In this document: piece by piece, positions 9,199-17,284 of the stretch
How the letters are laid out: every line of letters begins with the position of its first letter
Numbering within the stretch: position 1 is the stretch's first letter
Assembly: GCA_022394775.1 (NCBI GenBank)
Contig: JAGFCB010000018.1
Location: forward strand, 1-59,421
DNA length: 59,421 nt
Direction of reading: 5' to 3'
Source of the DNA: Candidatus Poribacteria bacterium
GTDB taxonomy: Bacteria; Poribacteria; WGA-4E; WGA-3G
Translations under genes and position numbers: made by a program
Notes under the pieces: model-generated
Database searches by the model: none
The model's input: the letters and a program-made list of their open reading frames with translations, nothing else
Told to the model about the DNA's origin: nothing

Positions 9199-9223
9199 CA
9201 GAAATACCCAAGCAAAAACACTC
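9199..9223 (+). repeat. GCAGAAATACCCAA minisatellite copy
   Basis: CGCAGAAATACCCAAGCAAA followed by AAC, preceded by GGGGAAATT. One core unit plus a partial second. It is not inside an obvious terminal-inverted-repeat element. Confidence 0.6.
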
Positions 9224-9254
9224 GCTCCTATAAAGACATACTTCCAAAGCTATT

Positions 9255-9389
9255 TATAGTGGATTTCATAATTAACGAGACACACCACGGCAGGCGAGGG
9301 GATCTTAGAAGAAACACCCCAGCAAAACCCCTACGAGGGGTAGTCTCTGAAATCACTAAAATGTCTTTTTAATTGTTGGCTTTACTATA
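9255..9389 (+). repeat. Family A miniature inverted-repeat element, diverged copy
   Basis: Begins TATAGTGGATTTCATAATTA and ends GGCTTTACTATA, recognisably the same ends as the 118-bp copies at 15917 and 21899 (TATAGTAAAACC / GGTTTTACTATA). The interior ATTAACGAGACA is also shared. In the middle, a GAGGGG/CCCCT hairpin holds a minisatellite copy (GAAGAAACACCCCAGCAAAA, about 9310-9329). Confidence 0.6.
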
Positions 9390-9418
9390 GTTTTCGGTTT
9401 CTGTGCGTTTTTAGACAA

Positions 9419-9493
9419 ATATCGCCCCTACGGGGCTTGGGAGGTAGAGGGCACCATTTTTCTACACAGATACCGCCCCTACGGGGCTGAAGA
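9419..9493 (+). repeat. Two CCCCTACGGGGC hairpin repeats
   Basis: CGCCCCTACGGGGCTTGGG at about 9421 and CGCCCCTACGGGGCTGAAG at about 9475, both preceded by an ACAAATAT or ACAGATAC motif. Two further copies occur near 19763 and 19803. Each can form a short stem. Function unknown. Confidence 0.55.
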
Positions 9494-9565
9494 AGGTCGA
9501 GATAGTAGATTTTGAAAGAAGTACATTGTGTGCTCTATACAGGGCTATTCAATTTTAAGAAATTC

Positions 9566-9685
9566 AGGACTTACGCAAATCGGGCAAATATCGGACATTT
9601 AGACGCAAAAAATGGTAGTTTCCGTCCATTAAACCCCCTAAATCCCCCTTATCAGGGGGACTTTGAAAGGGAATGCGTAAGTCCT
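9566..9685 (+). repeat. Family B miniature inverted-repeat element (AGGACTTACGCA ends)
   Basis: A 120-bp element with perfect 12-bp ends AGGACTTACGCA and TGCGTAAGTCCT and an internal palindrome CCCCCTTATCAGGGGG. The copy at 34124-34243 has the same length and is nearly identical along its whole length. No coding capacity; the apparent small frame crossing it (9512-9823) is not a gene. The remaining gap, 9686-9885, contains a second loose inverted repeat (AGGTTCCGGTTCGGTT near 9716 against AACCGAACCTACCGGACCT near 9803). Confidence 0.78.
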
Positions 9686-9885
9686 AAAATTATTAGATCT
9701 CACGTCTTTTTTTTAGGTTCCGGTTCGGTTAGGAATGCAGGTCGCATGAATCAACGGTATGAAGGTTTCCGTGTGGCATTCCCCGGGGTGAGTACACCGC
9801 AAAACCGAACCTACCGGACCTGATGGGTGAAAATTCGATTAAAAAAATGGACAATTGAATGCCCTGGACATACTTCACCTTTTAC

Positions 9886-9915
9886 TTGACTTTACGTAAA
9901 AAGTTATGGTATTAT
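9886..9915 (+). promoter_or_regulatory. Probable promoter of the DUF1592-type gene
   Basis: TTGACT (9886-9891), an 18-base spacer and TATTAT (9910-9915), about 88 bases before the ATG at 10004. Good but not perfect sigma-70 match. Confidence 0.5.
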
Positions 9916-10003
9916 TACTCTATACAGTAACCAAGCCATAAACAGACACAAGCAATTATCCATAAGCAATAAACCCTATTCTGTATCTTGCGGGAGTCTA
10001 TCA

Positions 10004-12532
10004 ATGATCTCGTTTAATCATATCCGACAATGCCTCTACCTAACATTGATATTGATCCTCATCGCCTTTGCCGCTAAGCCGAGTGAAGAGACATCTTCTG
10101 GTTTTGCGCAAGAGGGCCTCCCCTTCTTGAAACAGTTCTGTTTTGACTGCCATTCTGGTGATGAACCGGCTGCAGAACTCGCGCTCGATGCCTTTACGGA
10201 TAACCGTTCGTTGGTTGAAAATCGCGAGGTCTGGGAACGGGTACTCGATATGTTAACGACGGGGCAGATGCCGCCATCGGAGAGTGATCATCAACCCACT
10301 GTGGAAGTATCAGACGCATTTGTTGCGCATATTGAAGCGATTTTTGAACACGCGGATCGGACAGCGAAACCGGATCCAGGGCGCGTCACGGTGCGCCGTC
10401 TCAATAAAGTCGAATACAAAAATACTGTTCGTGATCTGCTGGGTGTCGATTTCGATCCTACCGAAAATTTTCCTGCTGATGACGTAGGACACGGATTTGA
10501 TAATATCGGCGATGTGCTGACGATGTCGCCGCTCCTGATGGAACGCTACCTTGAAGCAGCGGAAGCCATTGCGACGCGTGTGATTTTGGTGGAACCACCA
10601 CCGCCATCCAAACGCTATCAAAGAGGATCGCGCCTTGACCCACGCCACGATGATGTCCCTGATACACGTTTCCGACTCCTCGATCCAATGGCTACAGAGG
10701 CGTGGAAATCGGGGCCCTTTACGACAGGTGCGACCTATTTTAGGATGTTCCCCGAGGAAGAAATTCTCTACAAGGCGACACTCTACGTTGAACCCGATAA
10801 TGGAACCCCTGTGGCTGAGAACGATCCTTATAGTGAAACCTCGGATACTGAGACCGATAATGAAACACCCATCGCTGAGCCTGAGAATCAAACGCCTGTT
10901 GAAATTGCCTTATTTATTCAGGGTGAAACATTAGAAACAGTCTCTCCGCCAGAGGAACTTGCACGATTGGTCGGCATGGACCCGGCGGCGGAAAACAGAA
11001 TTAAAATCCTAAAAACCTTTGAGATTACTTCTCGCGACCCAAAAGATACAGAGACCGTTGAAGTGCTCGTTACTGGAATCCCAAACATCCAAAGCGTTGG
11101 GATTGCGATGGTTAAACCTACGGACGATGAGCCGTCCGCGAAACTCCAAATTCGGGCACTCTGGGCAGAAGGTCCATTGGATACCCGACCCGATACCCAA
11201 CTCAAAATCTTGGCATGTACACCGGACATCCCACAATCTGAACAGACGCGGGAAGTATTGACACGCCTGCTTAACGGTGGATACCGCCGTCCGGCAACCG
11301 AGAGCGAAATTGAACAACTCGCGCAGTTTGTAGAAGCCACCCAAGCCGACGGTGCGAAATGGGAAGCCGGTATCCAAGAAGCCATCAAAGTTATACTCTG
11401 TTCACCGAAGTTCCTATTTCGATTGGAATTAGATGACCGCCCACAAAGTCCAGAACCATACCCGATTGATGCGTTTCAACTCGCCTCTCGGCTCTCCTAT
11501 TTCCTGTGGAGCAGTATGCCGGACGATGAACTCTTTGAACTTGCCAAGAAAAACCAGCTCACTCTCAATCTTGAAGCACAAGTTAAACGGATGTTGGCGG
11601 ATCCGAAGGCGGCGGAATTGGCGCGTGACTTCGGCTCCCAATGGTTGCAAATCCAACGCATCGCAACGGTTACGCCTGACCGTGAACGATTTCCGGTCTT
11701 CGGTCGCAGATTGCGTGCGGCGATGTTGGGAGAGACAGAACACTTTCTCGAATCAATCTTCCGTGAGGATAGGAGCGTCCTTGATCTGCTTGACGCAGAT
11801 TACACCTTCCTTAACAAGGAATTGGCGAACCATTACGGTATTGCCGACACGTCCGGGAACTGGATGGGACAGAAGAAAACTGTTCCCGGTGGCGAAGCGA
11901 TTAAAGGCAAGGAATTTCAGCGTGTCACGTTGCAAGGTGCTTCACGCGGTGGCATACTTACCCACGCCAGCGTCCTGACGGTGACCTCTAACCCGACCCG
12001 TACCTCACCTGTCAAAAGAGGACGTTGGGTGTTAGAGCAAATTCTCGGCTCACCACCACCGCCACCACCACCAGATGTCCCCGAATTGGAAGAGGATCAA
12101 GATGCTATTACCGGGACCACCTTACGAGAACGCCTTGAACAACACCGAGAAGACCCGGCATGTGCCAACTGCCATGCCAAAATGGATCCGATTGGATTCG
12201 CACTCGAAAACTATAACGCAATCGGGGCATTTCGGAAAAAAGAGGGTGAATTGGAGATTGATACAACAGCGGTATTGCCGGATGGCACCTCTTTTGATGG
12301 TATAGCAGACCTGAAACAGATCCTTAAAGATAGGAAACAACAGTTTGTCCGCTGTTTGACGGAAAAGATGTTGACGTATGCTTTAGGCAGAGGGTTGGAA
12401 TATTATGACAGACCCACTATTGATCGGATCGTTGCGCAACTTGAAGTTGATGGTTACAAGAGTTCGGTACTCATTATTGAAATTGTCAAAAGCGATCCGT
12501 TCCGGTTACGACGCGGCACTGAGGATAATTGA
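10004..12532 (+). CDS. DUF1592/PSD-domain, cytochrome-c-like exported protein
   Basis: An exported protein of 842 residues with the multi-domain plan typical of planctomycete-like bacteria. It has a signal peptide (1 to about 25) and a PSCyt1-type haem site CFDCH (46-50). Then come DUF1587 ([20 protein letters not shown]), DUF1595 and DUF1592 (residues about 410-580), and DUF1588 with a second CxxCH (CANCH, near 720). DUF1585 is at the C-terminus ([20 protein letters not shown]). A proline run ([11 protein letters not shown]) precedes the second haem site. GGGAG lies seven bases before the ATG. The function is not established; the family is assumed to act in periplasmic redox catabolism and is normally encoded next to a DUF1552 protein. 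Here the DUF1552 gene is present but three genes away (17285). Confidence 0.9.
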   Translation: MISFNHIRQCLYLTLILILIAFAAKPSEETSSGFAQEGLPFLKQFCFDCHSGDEPAAELALDAFTDNRSLVENREVWERVLDMLTTGQMPPSESDHQPTVEVSDAFVAHIEAIFEHADRTAKPDPGRVTVRRLNKVEYKNTVRDLLGVDFDPTENFPADDVGHGFDNIGDVLTMSPLLMERYLEAAEAIATRVILVEPPPPSKRYQRGSRLDPRHDDVPDTRFRLLDPMATEAWKSGPFTTGATYFRMFPEEEILYKATLYVEPDNGTPVAENDPYSETSDTETDNETPIAEPENQTPVEIALFIQGETLETVSPPEELARLVGMDPAAENRIKILKTFEITSRDPKDTETVEVLVTGIPNIQSVGIAMVKPTDDEPSAKLQIRALWAEGPLDTRPDTQLKILACTPDIPQSEQTREVLTRLLNGGYRRPATESEIEQLAQFVEATQADGAKWEAGIQEAIKVILCSPKFLFRLELDDRPQSPEPYPIDAFQLASRLSYFLWSSMPDDELFELAKKNQLTLNLEAQVKRMLADPKAAELARDFGSQWLQIQRIATVTPDRERFPVFGRRLRAAMLGETEHFLESIFREDRSVLDLLDADYTFLNKELANHYGIADTSGNWMGQKKTVPGGEAIKGKEFQRVTLQGASRGGILTHASVLTVTSNPTRTSPVKRGRWVLEQILGSPPPPPPPDVPELEEDQDAITGTTLRERLEQHREDPACANCHAKMDPIGFALENYNAIGAFRKKEGELEIDTTAVLPDGTSFDGIADLKQILKDRKQQFVRCLTEKMLTYALGRGLEYYDRPTIDRIVAQLEVDGYKSSVLIIEIVKSDPFRLRRGTEDN

Positions 12533-12534
12533 CG

Positions 12535-13746
12535 ATGCGAATTTTTCTAAGTTTCCTTGCAGTTCAGTCGGCTGAGCTCGTTAAGTTGACGGTACCATTC
12601 CGTATATCTGAAGAAATCCGCAGAAACACCCAAGCAAAAACACCCCAAGCAGAACCGTTCCACTTCGTTTCAAGCTACGCGTCTTTTAATTCGCCCTTCA
12701 GTTCTGCCGTTCTCCTTCTATTCATCATAATTCTCCAAGCGAGTTGTTATACACTGCCCCCCGAAACATCCAATAAATATCCGCTTTTACGGTTGCAAGA
12801 CAACTATTCTATCTACTTAGATTCTACATGGACGACAAAAGATGCTGCTGCACTTTTAAAGGTCTTTGAAGCCGTATCCCCAGATCTTCTGAATCTACAG
12901 TTTTCCACATGGAATATCAGTGATGCTGACTTAGAAAACGGTATTCAGATTGAATTTAAGGGTAAGTCAAAACACGTTACCATTAGCAGGAACGCGCTTC
13001 CAACTGCCGAAGAACCTCAAGAAATATCGCCATCGAAGAAAGGTCTTTTTCATGTTGTCGTTCAATTCATAACAGAGAATGGAACAAACAGGTCCGTAAT
13101 AGAATCAATAATGAAGAAAAGGTATGGTATAGATGTCCCGTCTCATGCTGCATTACCGCCGCGTACCAAGAACAACACAGCAAAAGGTTATTCGGATTTT
13201 GAAAATGAAGATCTGATGCTGATTATGTCTGTCCTTGAAGAATTCCCTCAAGCATTACATAAAACACCCCGATTAAAGTATATAGTCCGTAGAATCGATA
13301 GAGAAGAAAGAGGTATCAGTTCGGCAATGGTAAGTCGCGGTTATATAACATTTGCTGAATCTATTTTCCTTCGCCATCGCGATCCTGGTGATGATCTCGG
13401 TCGCTTTCATCGCGATGATACGCGTAAGATAATTGCCCACGAAAAGGCCCATTTCTTATGGTGGTATGTTTTTGATCCTCAACTTAAAAAGGATTGGACG
13501 AAACTTGGCGGATGGCAACAAGATTTAACAAGTGAATCCGGCTGGTCAACAACTCAAGAGCGTTCAGCGTTTGTAACGGATTACGCTTATACAGAAAATC
13601 CCGATGAGGATATGGCGGAAAGCATTGGCTTCTATTTTGTTTATCCGGATAAACTCCGTTCTTGTTGTCCTGAGAAATATGAATTTATTCATAATCGGAT
13701 TATGCTGCTGTATAGCAACCGTTGGAATACTTCTAATCCTATGTAA
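12535..13746 (+). CDS. Putative zinc metalloprotease (HExxH, ATLF-like) with lipoprotein-like leader
   Basis: The protein has a zinc-peptidase core: HEKAH (His302, Glu303, His306 counted from the ATG at 12535) and a downstream DEDMAES with Glu362 as likely third ligand. That is a gluzincin arrangement reminiscent of anthrax-lethal-factor-like peptidases. A lipobox-like segment (LLLFIIILQASC) occurs around residue 75, so the mature protein is probably a lipoprotein. The 60 or so residues before it are encoded by intergenic repeat DNA: the TTTCCTTGCAGTTCAGTCGG repeat, the GCAGAAACACCCAA minisatellite and a CCACTTCGTTTCAAGCTACG motif. No ATG, GTG or TTG lies between the repeats and the lipobox, so the start is uncertain (12535 ATG or 12586 TTG). 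It begins two bases after the preceding stop. Confident as a gene, less so in substrate. Confidence 0.72.
   Translation: MRIFLSFLAVQSAELVKLTVPFRISEEIRRNTQAKTPQAEPFHFVSSYASFNSPFSSAVLLLFIIILQASCYTLPPETSNKYPLLRLQDNYSIYLDSTWTTKDAAALLKVFEAVSPDLLNLQFSTWNISDADLENGIQIEFKGKSKHVTISRNALPTAEEPQEISPSKKGLFHVVVQFITENGTNRSVIESIMKKRYGIDVPSHAALPPRTKNNTAKGYSDFENEDLMLIMSVLEEFPQALHKTPRLKYIVRRIDREERGISSAMVSRGYITFAESIFLRHRDPGDDLGRFHRDDTRKIIAHEKAHFLWWYVFDPQLKKDWTKLGGWQQDLTSESGWSTTQERSAFVTDYAYTENPDEDMAESIGFYFVYPDKLRSCCPEKYEFIHNRIMLLYSNRWNTSNPM
12545..12675 (+). repeat. Composite of dispersed repeats within the 5' part of the metalloprotease frame
   Basis: Holds in order a copy of CTAAGTTTCCTTGCGGTTCGG (here TTGCAGTTCAG, 12548-12570), a three-unit minisatellite (GAAGAAATCC, GCAGAAACACCCAA, GCAAAAACACCCCAA; 12610-12652) and a CCACTTCGTTTCAAGCTACG motif that recurs near 52325. 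All three are intergenic elsewhere in the window. Confidence 0.65.
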
Positions 13747-13784
13747 GCTAACGTCAGATCGACTCGAAAAAGGAAACCATCATA

Positions 13785-15887
13785 ATGAAAAAACAATACG
13801 TTTTGATTTTTTTTCTGCTATTTCTCGGATTGCATCTGTCTTCATTAGATATTTTAGGGCAGAGTTGTAGTCAATTAGGTTTGCCTGAAAATGCTATTGC
13901 GCGTTTATGTAGACCTGATGGAGGTGTTCCGGTAGATTTAGATTATTCACCAGATGGTAAAACGTTAGCAAGCGTGCTCTATCGGCCCAGTCAAGTAGTT
14001 CTATGGGATGTTGAAAATAAGACAGTAAAACTAACTATTAATGACGTTAGTGGACGATACGTTAGATATTCACCAGATGGTAAGACACTTGTATGTGGCG
14101 ATGCTTTATACGACGCAACCACAGGACAACCCAAATTGTTACTTCTTGATGGCGACGGATATAGAGATTATGTAATTTATTCACCAGACGGTGAAACTTT
14201 AGCGGGTGCAGGTGCAAAAGGAATTCGTTTTTGGAAATCAACTACAGATGCGTTGCCTGCAGGTGAAAACCCTATAAATATCCTGCCTACGAATCCGGCA
14301 ATAGTTATAAACACAACTGAAACAAATCCCACATCAATCCCTATTTCTACTTCATCTACAACAGTCCCTGGGATTCAAGGATTAAGTTATTCTCCAGATG
14401 GAAGAGAATTAGCAATAGCTTGTGAACTCGGTATTTGGATATATGATGTAGAATTAAATACTGAAAAAACGTTACTCAAAGGTGGAGTTCATTGTATTGG
14501 ATTTTCTCCAGATGGTAGTATATTAGCAAGCGGGGCCGGGAGCGAAATCCGTTTATGGGATGCCGTGAGAAAAAACATTAAGTTTACAATTTCTAATCCG
14601 AAAATTCACAGTGGGTATTTAAGTCAAGTACTTGCTCTTGCATTTTCCCCAGATGGTAAAATATTTGTAAGTGGCGATAACGGGAGCGATCAAATCCATT
14701 TTTGGGATACAGAGACTGGCACATATAAATGGACATTATCAGATTACAAGGATGATACGATTTCTATAGCATTTTCCCCAGGTGGAAAGATGCTCGCGAG
14801 TGGTCATTATTATGATAAAACTATAATGTTATGGGACTTGACATCTTACCCCACTGTTAGTATTTCGCCAGATTCGGTTACATCTTTAACCGCCGGTGAA
14901 GAATTGGCATTCGATCTTAAAATTTCCAATGGTAAAAACATATCAGGGTATCAGGCTACAATAGAATTTGATCCCGACGCGCTTGCGTATCAAGAGACTC
15001 AATACGGGGATTATTTATCTGAAGGAGTACCAGTTCAACCTATTGTTAATAACCATTCAGGTAGTATTCAGCTCGCCGCGCTTTCCTTACCTGGTATTGG
15101 TAGTAATGGTGATGGAACACTCGCGACGCTTAAATTTAAAGTAAATGCAATTAAAGGTTCTAAACTATCTTTACGAGATGTTACTTTATCTAACAATGAA
15201 GGACATAAATCTTATGCATGGATTGAAGGTTCACTGTTATTAAACAGTGCTGTTCCGGAAGGTTGTGCACCCTTTAACATCAAAGATGTGAATAAGGATT
15301 GCGTTATCAACATCCAAGATTTAGTGCTTGTTGCTACTAATTTTGGAAGAGGCGGGGAAAATGTAGCAGATGTTAATGGTGACGGAAGCGTCGATATTAT
15401 AGACCTTGTATTGGTCGCTGGAGCCTTCGGAGACACGGCGGCTGCGCCAGCAATCTATGCAGACACACAAGAGATGCTCTCTGCATCCAACGTGCAACCC
15501 TGGCTGAGTGCGGCACATAAAGTTAATTTGACAGATTCCACGTTCCAACGCGGTGTGTTGATGCTTGAACAACTTCTAATCGTGCTAACCCCCAAAGACA
15601 CTGCTCTTTTACCCAACTATCCGAATCCGTTCAATCCTGAGACATGGATACCGTATCAATTGGAGAGGTCGGCAGAGGTTACTGTGTTTATCTATTCCGC
15701 CAACGGCACCTCGATTCGGACATTGGCATTGGGCTATCAACCGGCTGGTATCTATCGGAGTCGAGACCGTGCAGCGTATTGGGATGGGACGAATGAAATA
15801 GGTGAGTCAGTGGCAAGTGGTGTCTACTTTTACACGCTTTCAGCAGGTGAGTTTAAGGCTACTCGCAAAATGTTAGTAGTAAAGTAA
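13785..15887 (+). CDS. Secreted WD40-cohesin-dockerin protein with FlgD/T9SS-like C-terminal tail
   Basis: A 700-residue secreted protein. A signal peptide (MKKQYVLIFFLLFLGLHLSS) is followed by seven WD40-type blades marked by SPDGKTLAS-like motifs (residues about 40-355). Next is a cohesin domain (about 358-488: TVSISPDSVTSLTAGEELAF, YQATIEFDPDALAY). A type I dockerin (about 495-553) has two calcium loops, DVNKDCVINIQDLVLV and DVNGDGSVDIIDLVLV. It ends in a sorting-like tail (LLPNYPNPFNPETWIPYQL ... GVYFYTLSAGEFKATRKMLV) common in Poribacteria and Bacteroidetes-like proteins. The ATG has AAGGAAA upstream. The role is probably surface display or binding of other proteins. Having cohesin and dockerin on one chain suggests it could assemble into chains or join neighbouring dockerin proteins; this is inference. 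Codon use is more AT-rich than in the neighbours. Confidence 0.88.
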   Translation: MKKQYVLIFFLLFLGLHLSSLDILGQSCSQLGLPENAIARLCRPDGGVPVDLDYSPDGKTLASVLYRPSQVVLWDVENKTVKLTINDVSGRYVRYSPDGKTLVCGDALYDATTGQPKLLLLDGDGYRDYVIYSPDGETLAGAGAKGIRFWKSTTDALPAGENPINILPTNPAIVINTTETNPTSIPISTSSTTVPGIQGLSYSPDGRELAIACELGIWIYDVELNTEKTLLKGGVHCIGFSPDGSILASGAGSEIRLWDAVRKNIKFTISNPKIHSGYLSQVLALAFSPDGKIFVSGDNGSDQIHFWDTETGTYKWTLSDYKDDTISIAFSPGGKMLASGHYYDKTIMLWDLTSYPTVSISPDSVTSLTAGEELAFDLKISNGKNISGYQATIEFDPDALAYQETQYGDYLSEGVPVQPIVNNHSGSIQLAALSLPGIGSNGDGTLATLKFKVNAIKGSKLSLRDVTLSNNEGHKSYAWIEGSLLLNSAVPEGCAPFNIKDVNKDCVINIQDLVLVATNFGRGGENVADVNGDGSVDIIDLVLVAGAFGDTAAAPAIYADTQEMLSASNVQPWLSAAHKVNLTDSTFQRGVLMLEQLLIVLTPKDTALLPNYPNPFNPETWIPYQLERSAEVTVFIYSANGTSIRTLALGYQPAGIYRSRDRAAYWDGTNEIGESVASGVYFYTLSAGEFKATRKMLVVK

Positions 15888-15916
15888 CCTGACAAAAATA
15901 CAAGTGTCCGGTAAAC

Positions 15917-16034
15917 TATAGTAAAACCTACAATTAACGAGACATCCATAGAAGGCTGGGTTCCAAACCCAGCCTGCATGAGAGGTAGGTTTGTTATTTT
16001 CTAAAGTGTTGATTTATTTTTTGGTTTTACTATA
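15917..16034 (+). repeat. Family A miniature inverted-repeat element, full 118-bp copy
   Basis: Perfect 12-bp terminal repeats TATAGTAAAACC and GGTTTTACTATA, with an inner hairpin AGGCTGGGTTCCAAACCCAGCCT. It is 118 bp, almost identical to the copy at 21899-22016 in the same orientation. The TA at each end fits a TA-targeting (Tc1/mariner/IS630-like) origin. No minisatellite insert in this copy, so it is an empty reference for the filled copy at 44947. Confidence 0.85.
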
Positions 16035-16056
16035 AACCTTAGTGATGGAGATGCTC

Positions 16057-17097
16057 ATGAACACATCAAAACAACTTTCACGTCGAACATTCTTACGCGG
16101 TCTGGGTGTAAGCGTTGCTTTGCCAATGCTAAACCCTTTGACCGCTTTGGCAGACATCCCTTCAAAAGAGGGACCGATTACCCGTTATCCCGACCCAGCG
16201 GTTGAAGTTATCGACCCGCGTTTTGCGAAATACAAGATCGGGAATGCTGTTGTCGAACGATTGTGGACAGGTGCGCGCTGGTCTGAGGGTCCCGTCTGGT
16301 TCGGCGACGGTGGGTACCTCCTCTGGAGCGATATTCCGAACAACCGGATCCTGAAATGGCAGGAAGCCACCGGTAAGGTAAGTGTCTACCGCAAACCGTC
16401 TAACCATACCAACGGTCACACGCGCGACCGGCAAGGTCGGCTCATCAGTTGTGAGCACGGTACCCGACGCGTCACTCGCACGGAATATGACGGAACGGTT
16501 ACTGTCCTGATTGATAACTTTGAAGGCAAACGGTTCAATGCACCCAACGATGCGGTCGTCCATCCGGATGGGCATATCTGGTTCACGGATCCAGGATACG
16601 GTATCCTGTTCAATTATGAGGGACATAAAGCACCTTTTGAACTGCCGACCTCCGTCTATCGTCTGAATCCGGGCACTGGTAAAGCGACGGTTGTGACGGA
16701 AGCACTCGAAAGACCCAACGGCATCTGCTTTTCACCTGATTACGAAAAACTCTATATCGCTGACACAGGGACAGCGAAAAACATCGTCGTCTTCGATGTC
16801 GTAGATAGTGAGCGGTTAAGCAACAAACAGGTATTCGCTGAGATGGCACCCGGTGCTGCTGACGGTCTTCGATGCGATACTGATGGCAATGTTTGGACAG
16901 GTACAGGTTGGGTCGGTGAAGGCTACGATGGGGTGCATATCTTCGCGCCGGACGGCACGCTGATCGGTAAGATTCACCTCCCAGAAATTTGTTCAAATAT
17001 CTGTTTCGGTGGTGTGAAACGGAACCGACTCTTTATGACTGGCAGTCAATCTCTGTACTCGGTTTATGTTGAAGCACAAGGGGCCCCGTACTTTTAA
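16057..17097 (+). CDS. SMP-30/gluconolactonase/LRE family protein, Tat-exported
   Basis: A six-bladed calcium-dependent lactonase-type propeller of 346 residues. Signatures include GPVWFGDGGYLLWSDIPNNR, NAPNDAVVHPDGHIWFTDPG and RPNGICFSPDYEKLYIADTG. The Asn/Asp metal-binding positions of the family appear present. The N-terminus is a Tat leader (SRRTFLRGLGV then an alanine-rich stretch). I start at the ATG at 16057, six bases after GGAG; the longer frame from 16042 would start inside that site. Likely reaction: hydrolysis of a sugar lactone in the periplasm. The first 18 residues are almost identical to those of the DUF1552 protein at 17285. It follows a family A repeat directly and lies in the same direction as its neighbours. 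Confidence 0.88.
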   Translation: MNTSKQLSRRTFLRGLGVSVALPMLNPLTALADIPSKEGPITRYPDPAVEVIDPRFAKYKIGNAVVERLWTGARWSEGPVWFGDGGYLLWSDIPNNRILKWQEATGKVSVYRKPSNHTNGHTRDRQGRLISCEHGTRRVTRTEYDGTVTVLIDNFEGKRFNAPNDAVVHPDGHIWFTDPGYGILFNYEGHKAPFELPTSVYRLNPGTGKATVVTEALERPNGICFSPDYEKLYIADTGTAKNIVVFDVVDSERLSNKQVFAEMAPGAADGLRCDTDGNVWTGTGWVGEGYDGVHIFAPDGTLIGKIHLPEICSNICFGGVKRNRLFMTGSQSLYSVYVEAQGAPYF

Positions 17098-17153
17098 AGG
17101 AACAAGTGTATAAGTAATTCCAAAATCTACTATAAATGCCTCCGCATAAACAC

Positions 17154-17182
17154 TTGACAAGCGAAATAAAATAAGGTATAAT
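17154..17182 (+). promoter_or_regulatory. Consensus sigma-70 promoter for the DUF1552 gene
   Basis: Perfect TTGACA (17154-17159), 17-base spacer, perfect TATAAT (17177-17182). The expected transcript starts near 17189, leaving a leader of about 96 bases before the ATG at 17285. So the DUF1552 gene is transcribed on its own and not only by read-through. Confidence 0.82.
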
Positions 17183-17284
17183 TGAGTGATAGGAGTTATG
17201 AAGCGAGAAATCAGAAAGTGACAGCAGAGGCTTTTGGCAAGTTTCCTACCGCTCTAACTATGGGGAGTTGACGAAAAAATAATT

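Noticed and set aside
9512..9823. Reading frame of 103 residues across the 9.5-9.8 kb repeats
   Set aside because: It runs through a family B element and another inverted repeat, has no ribosome site, and its peptide shows no protein-like pattern.
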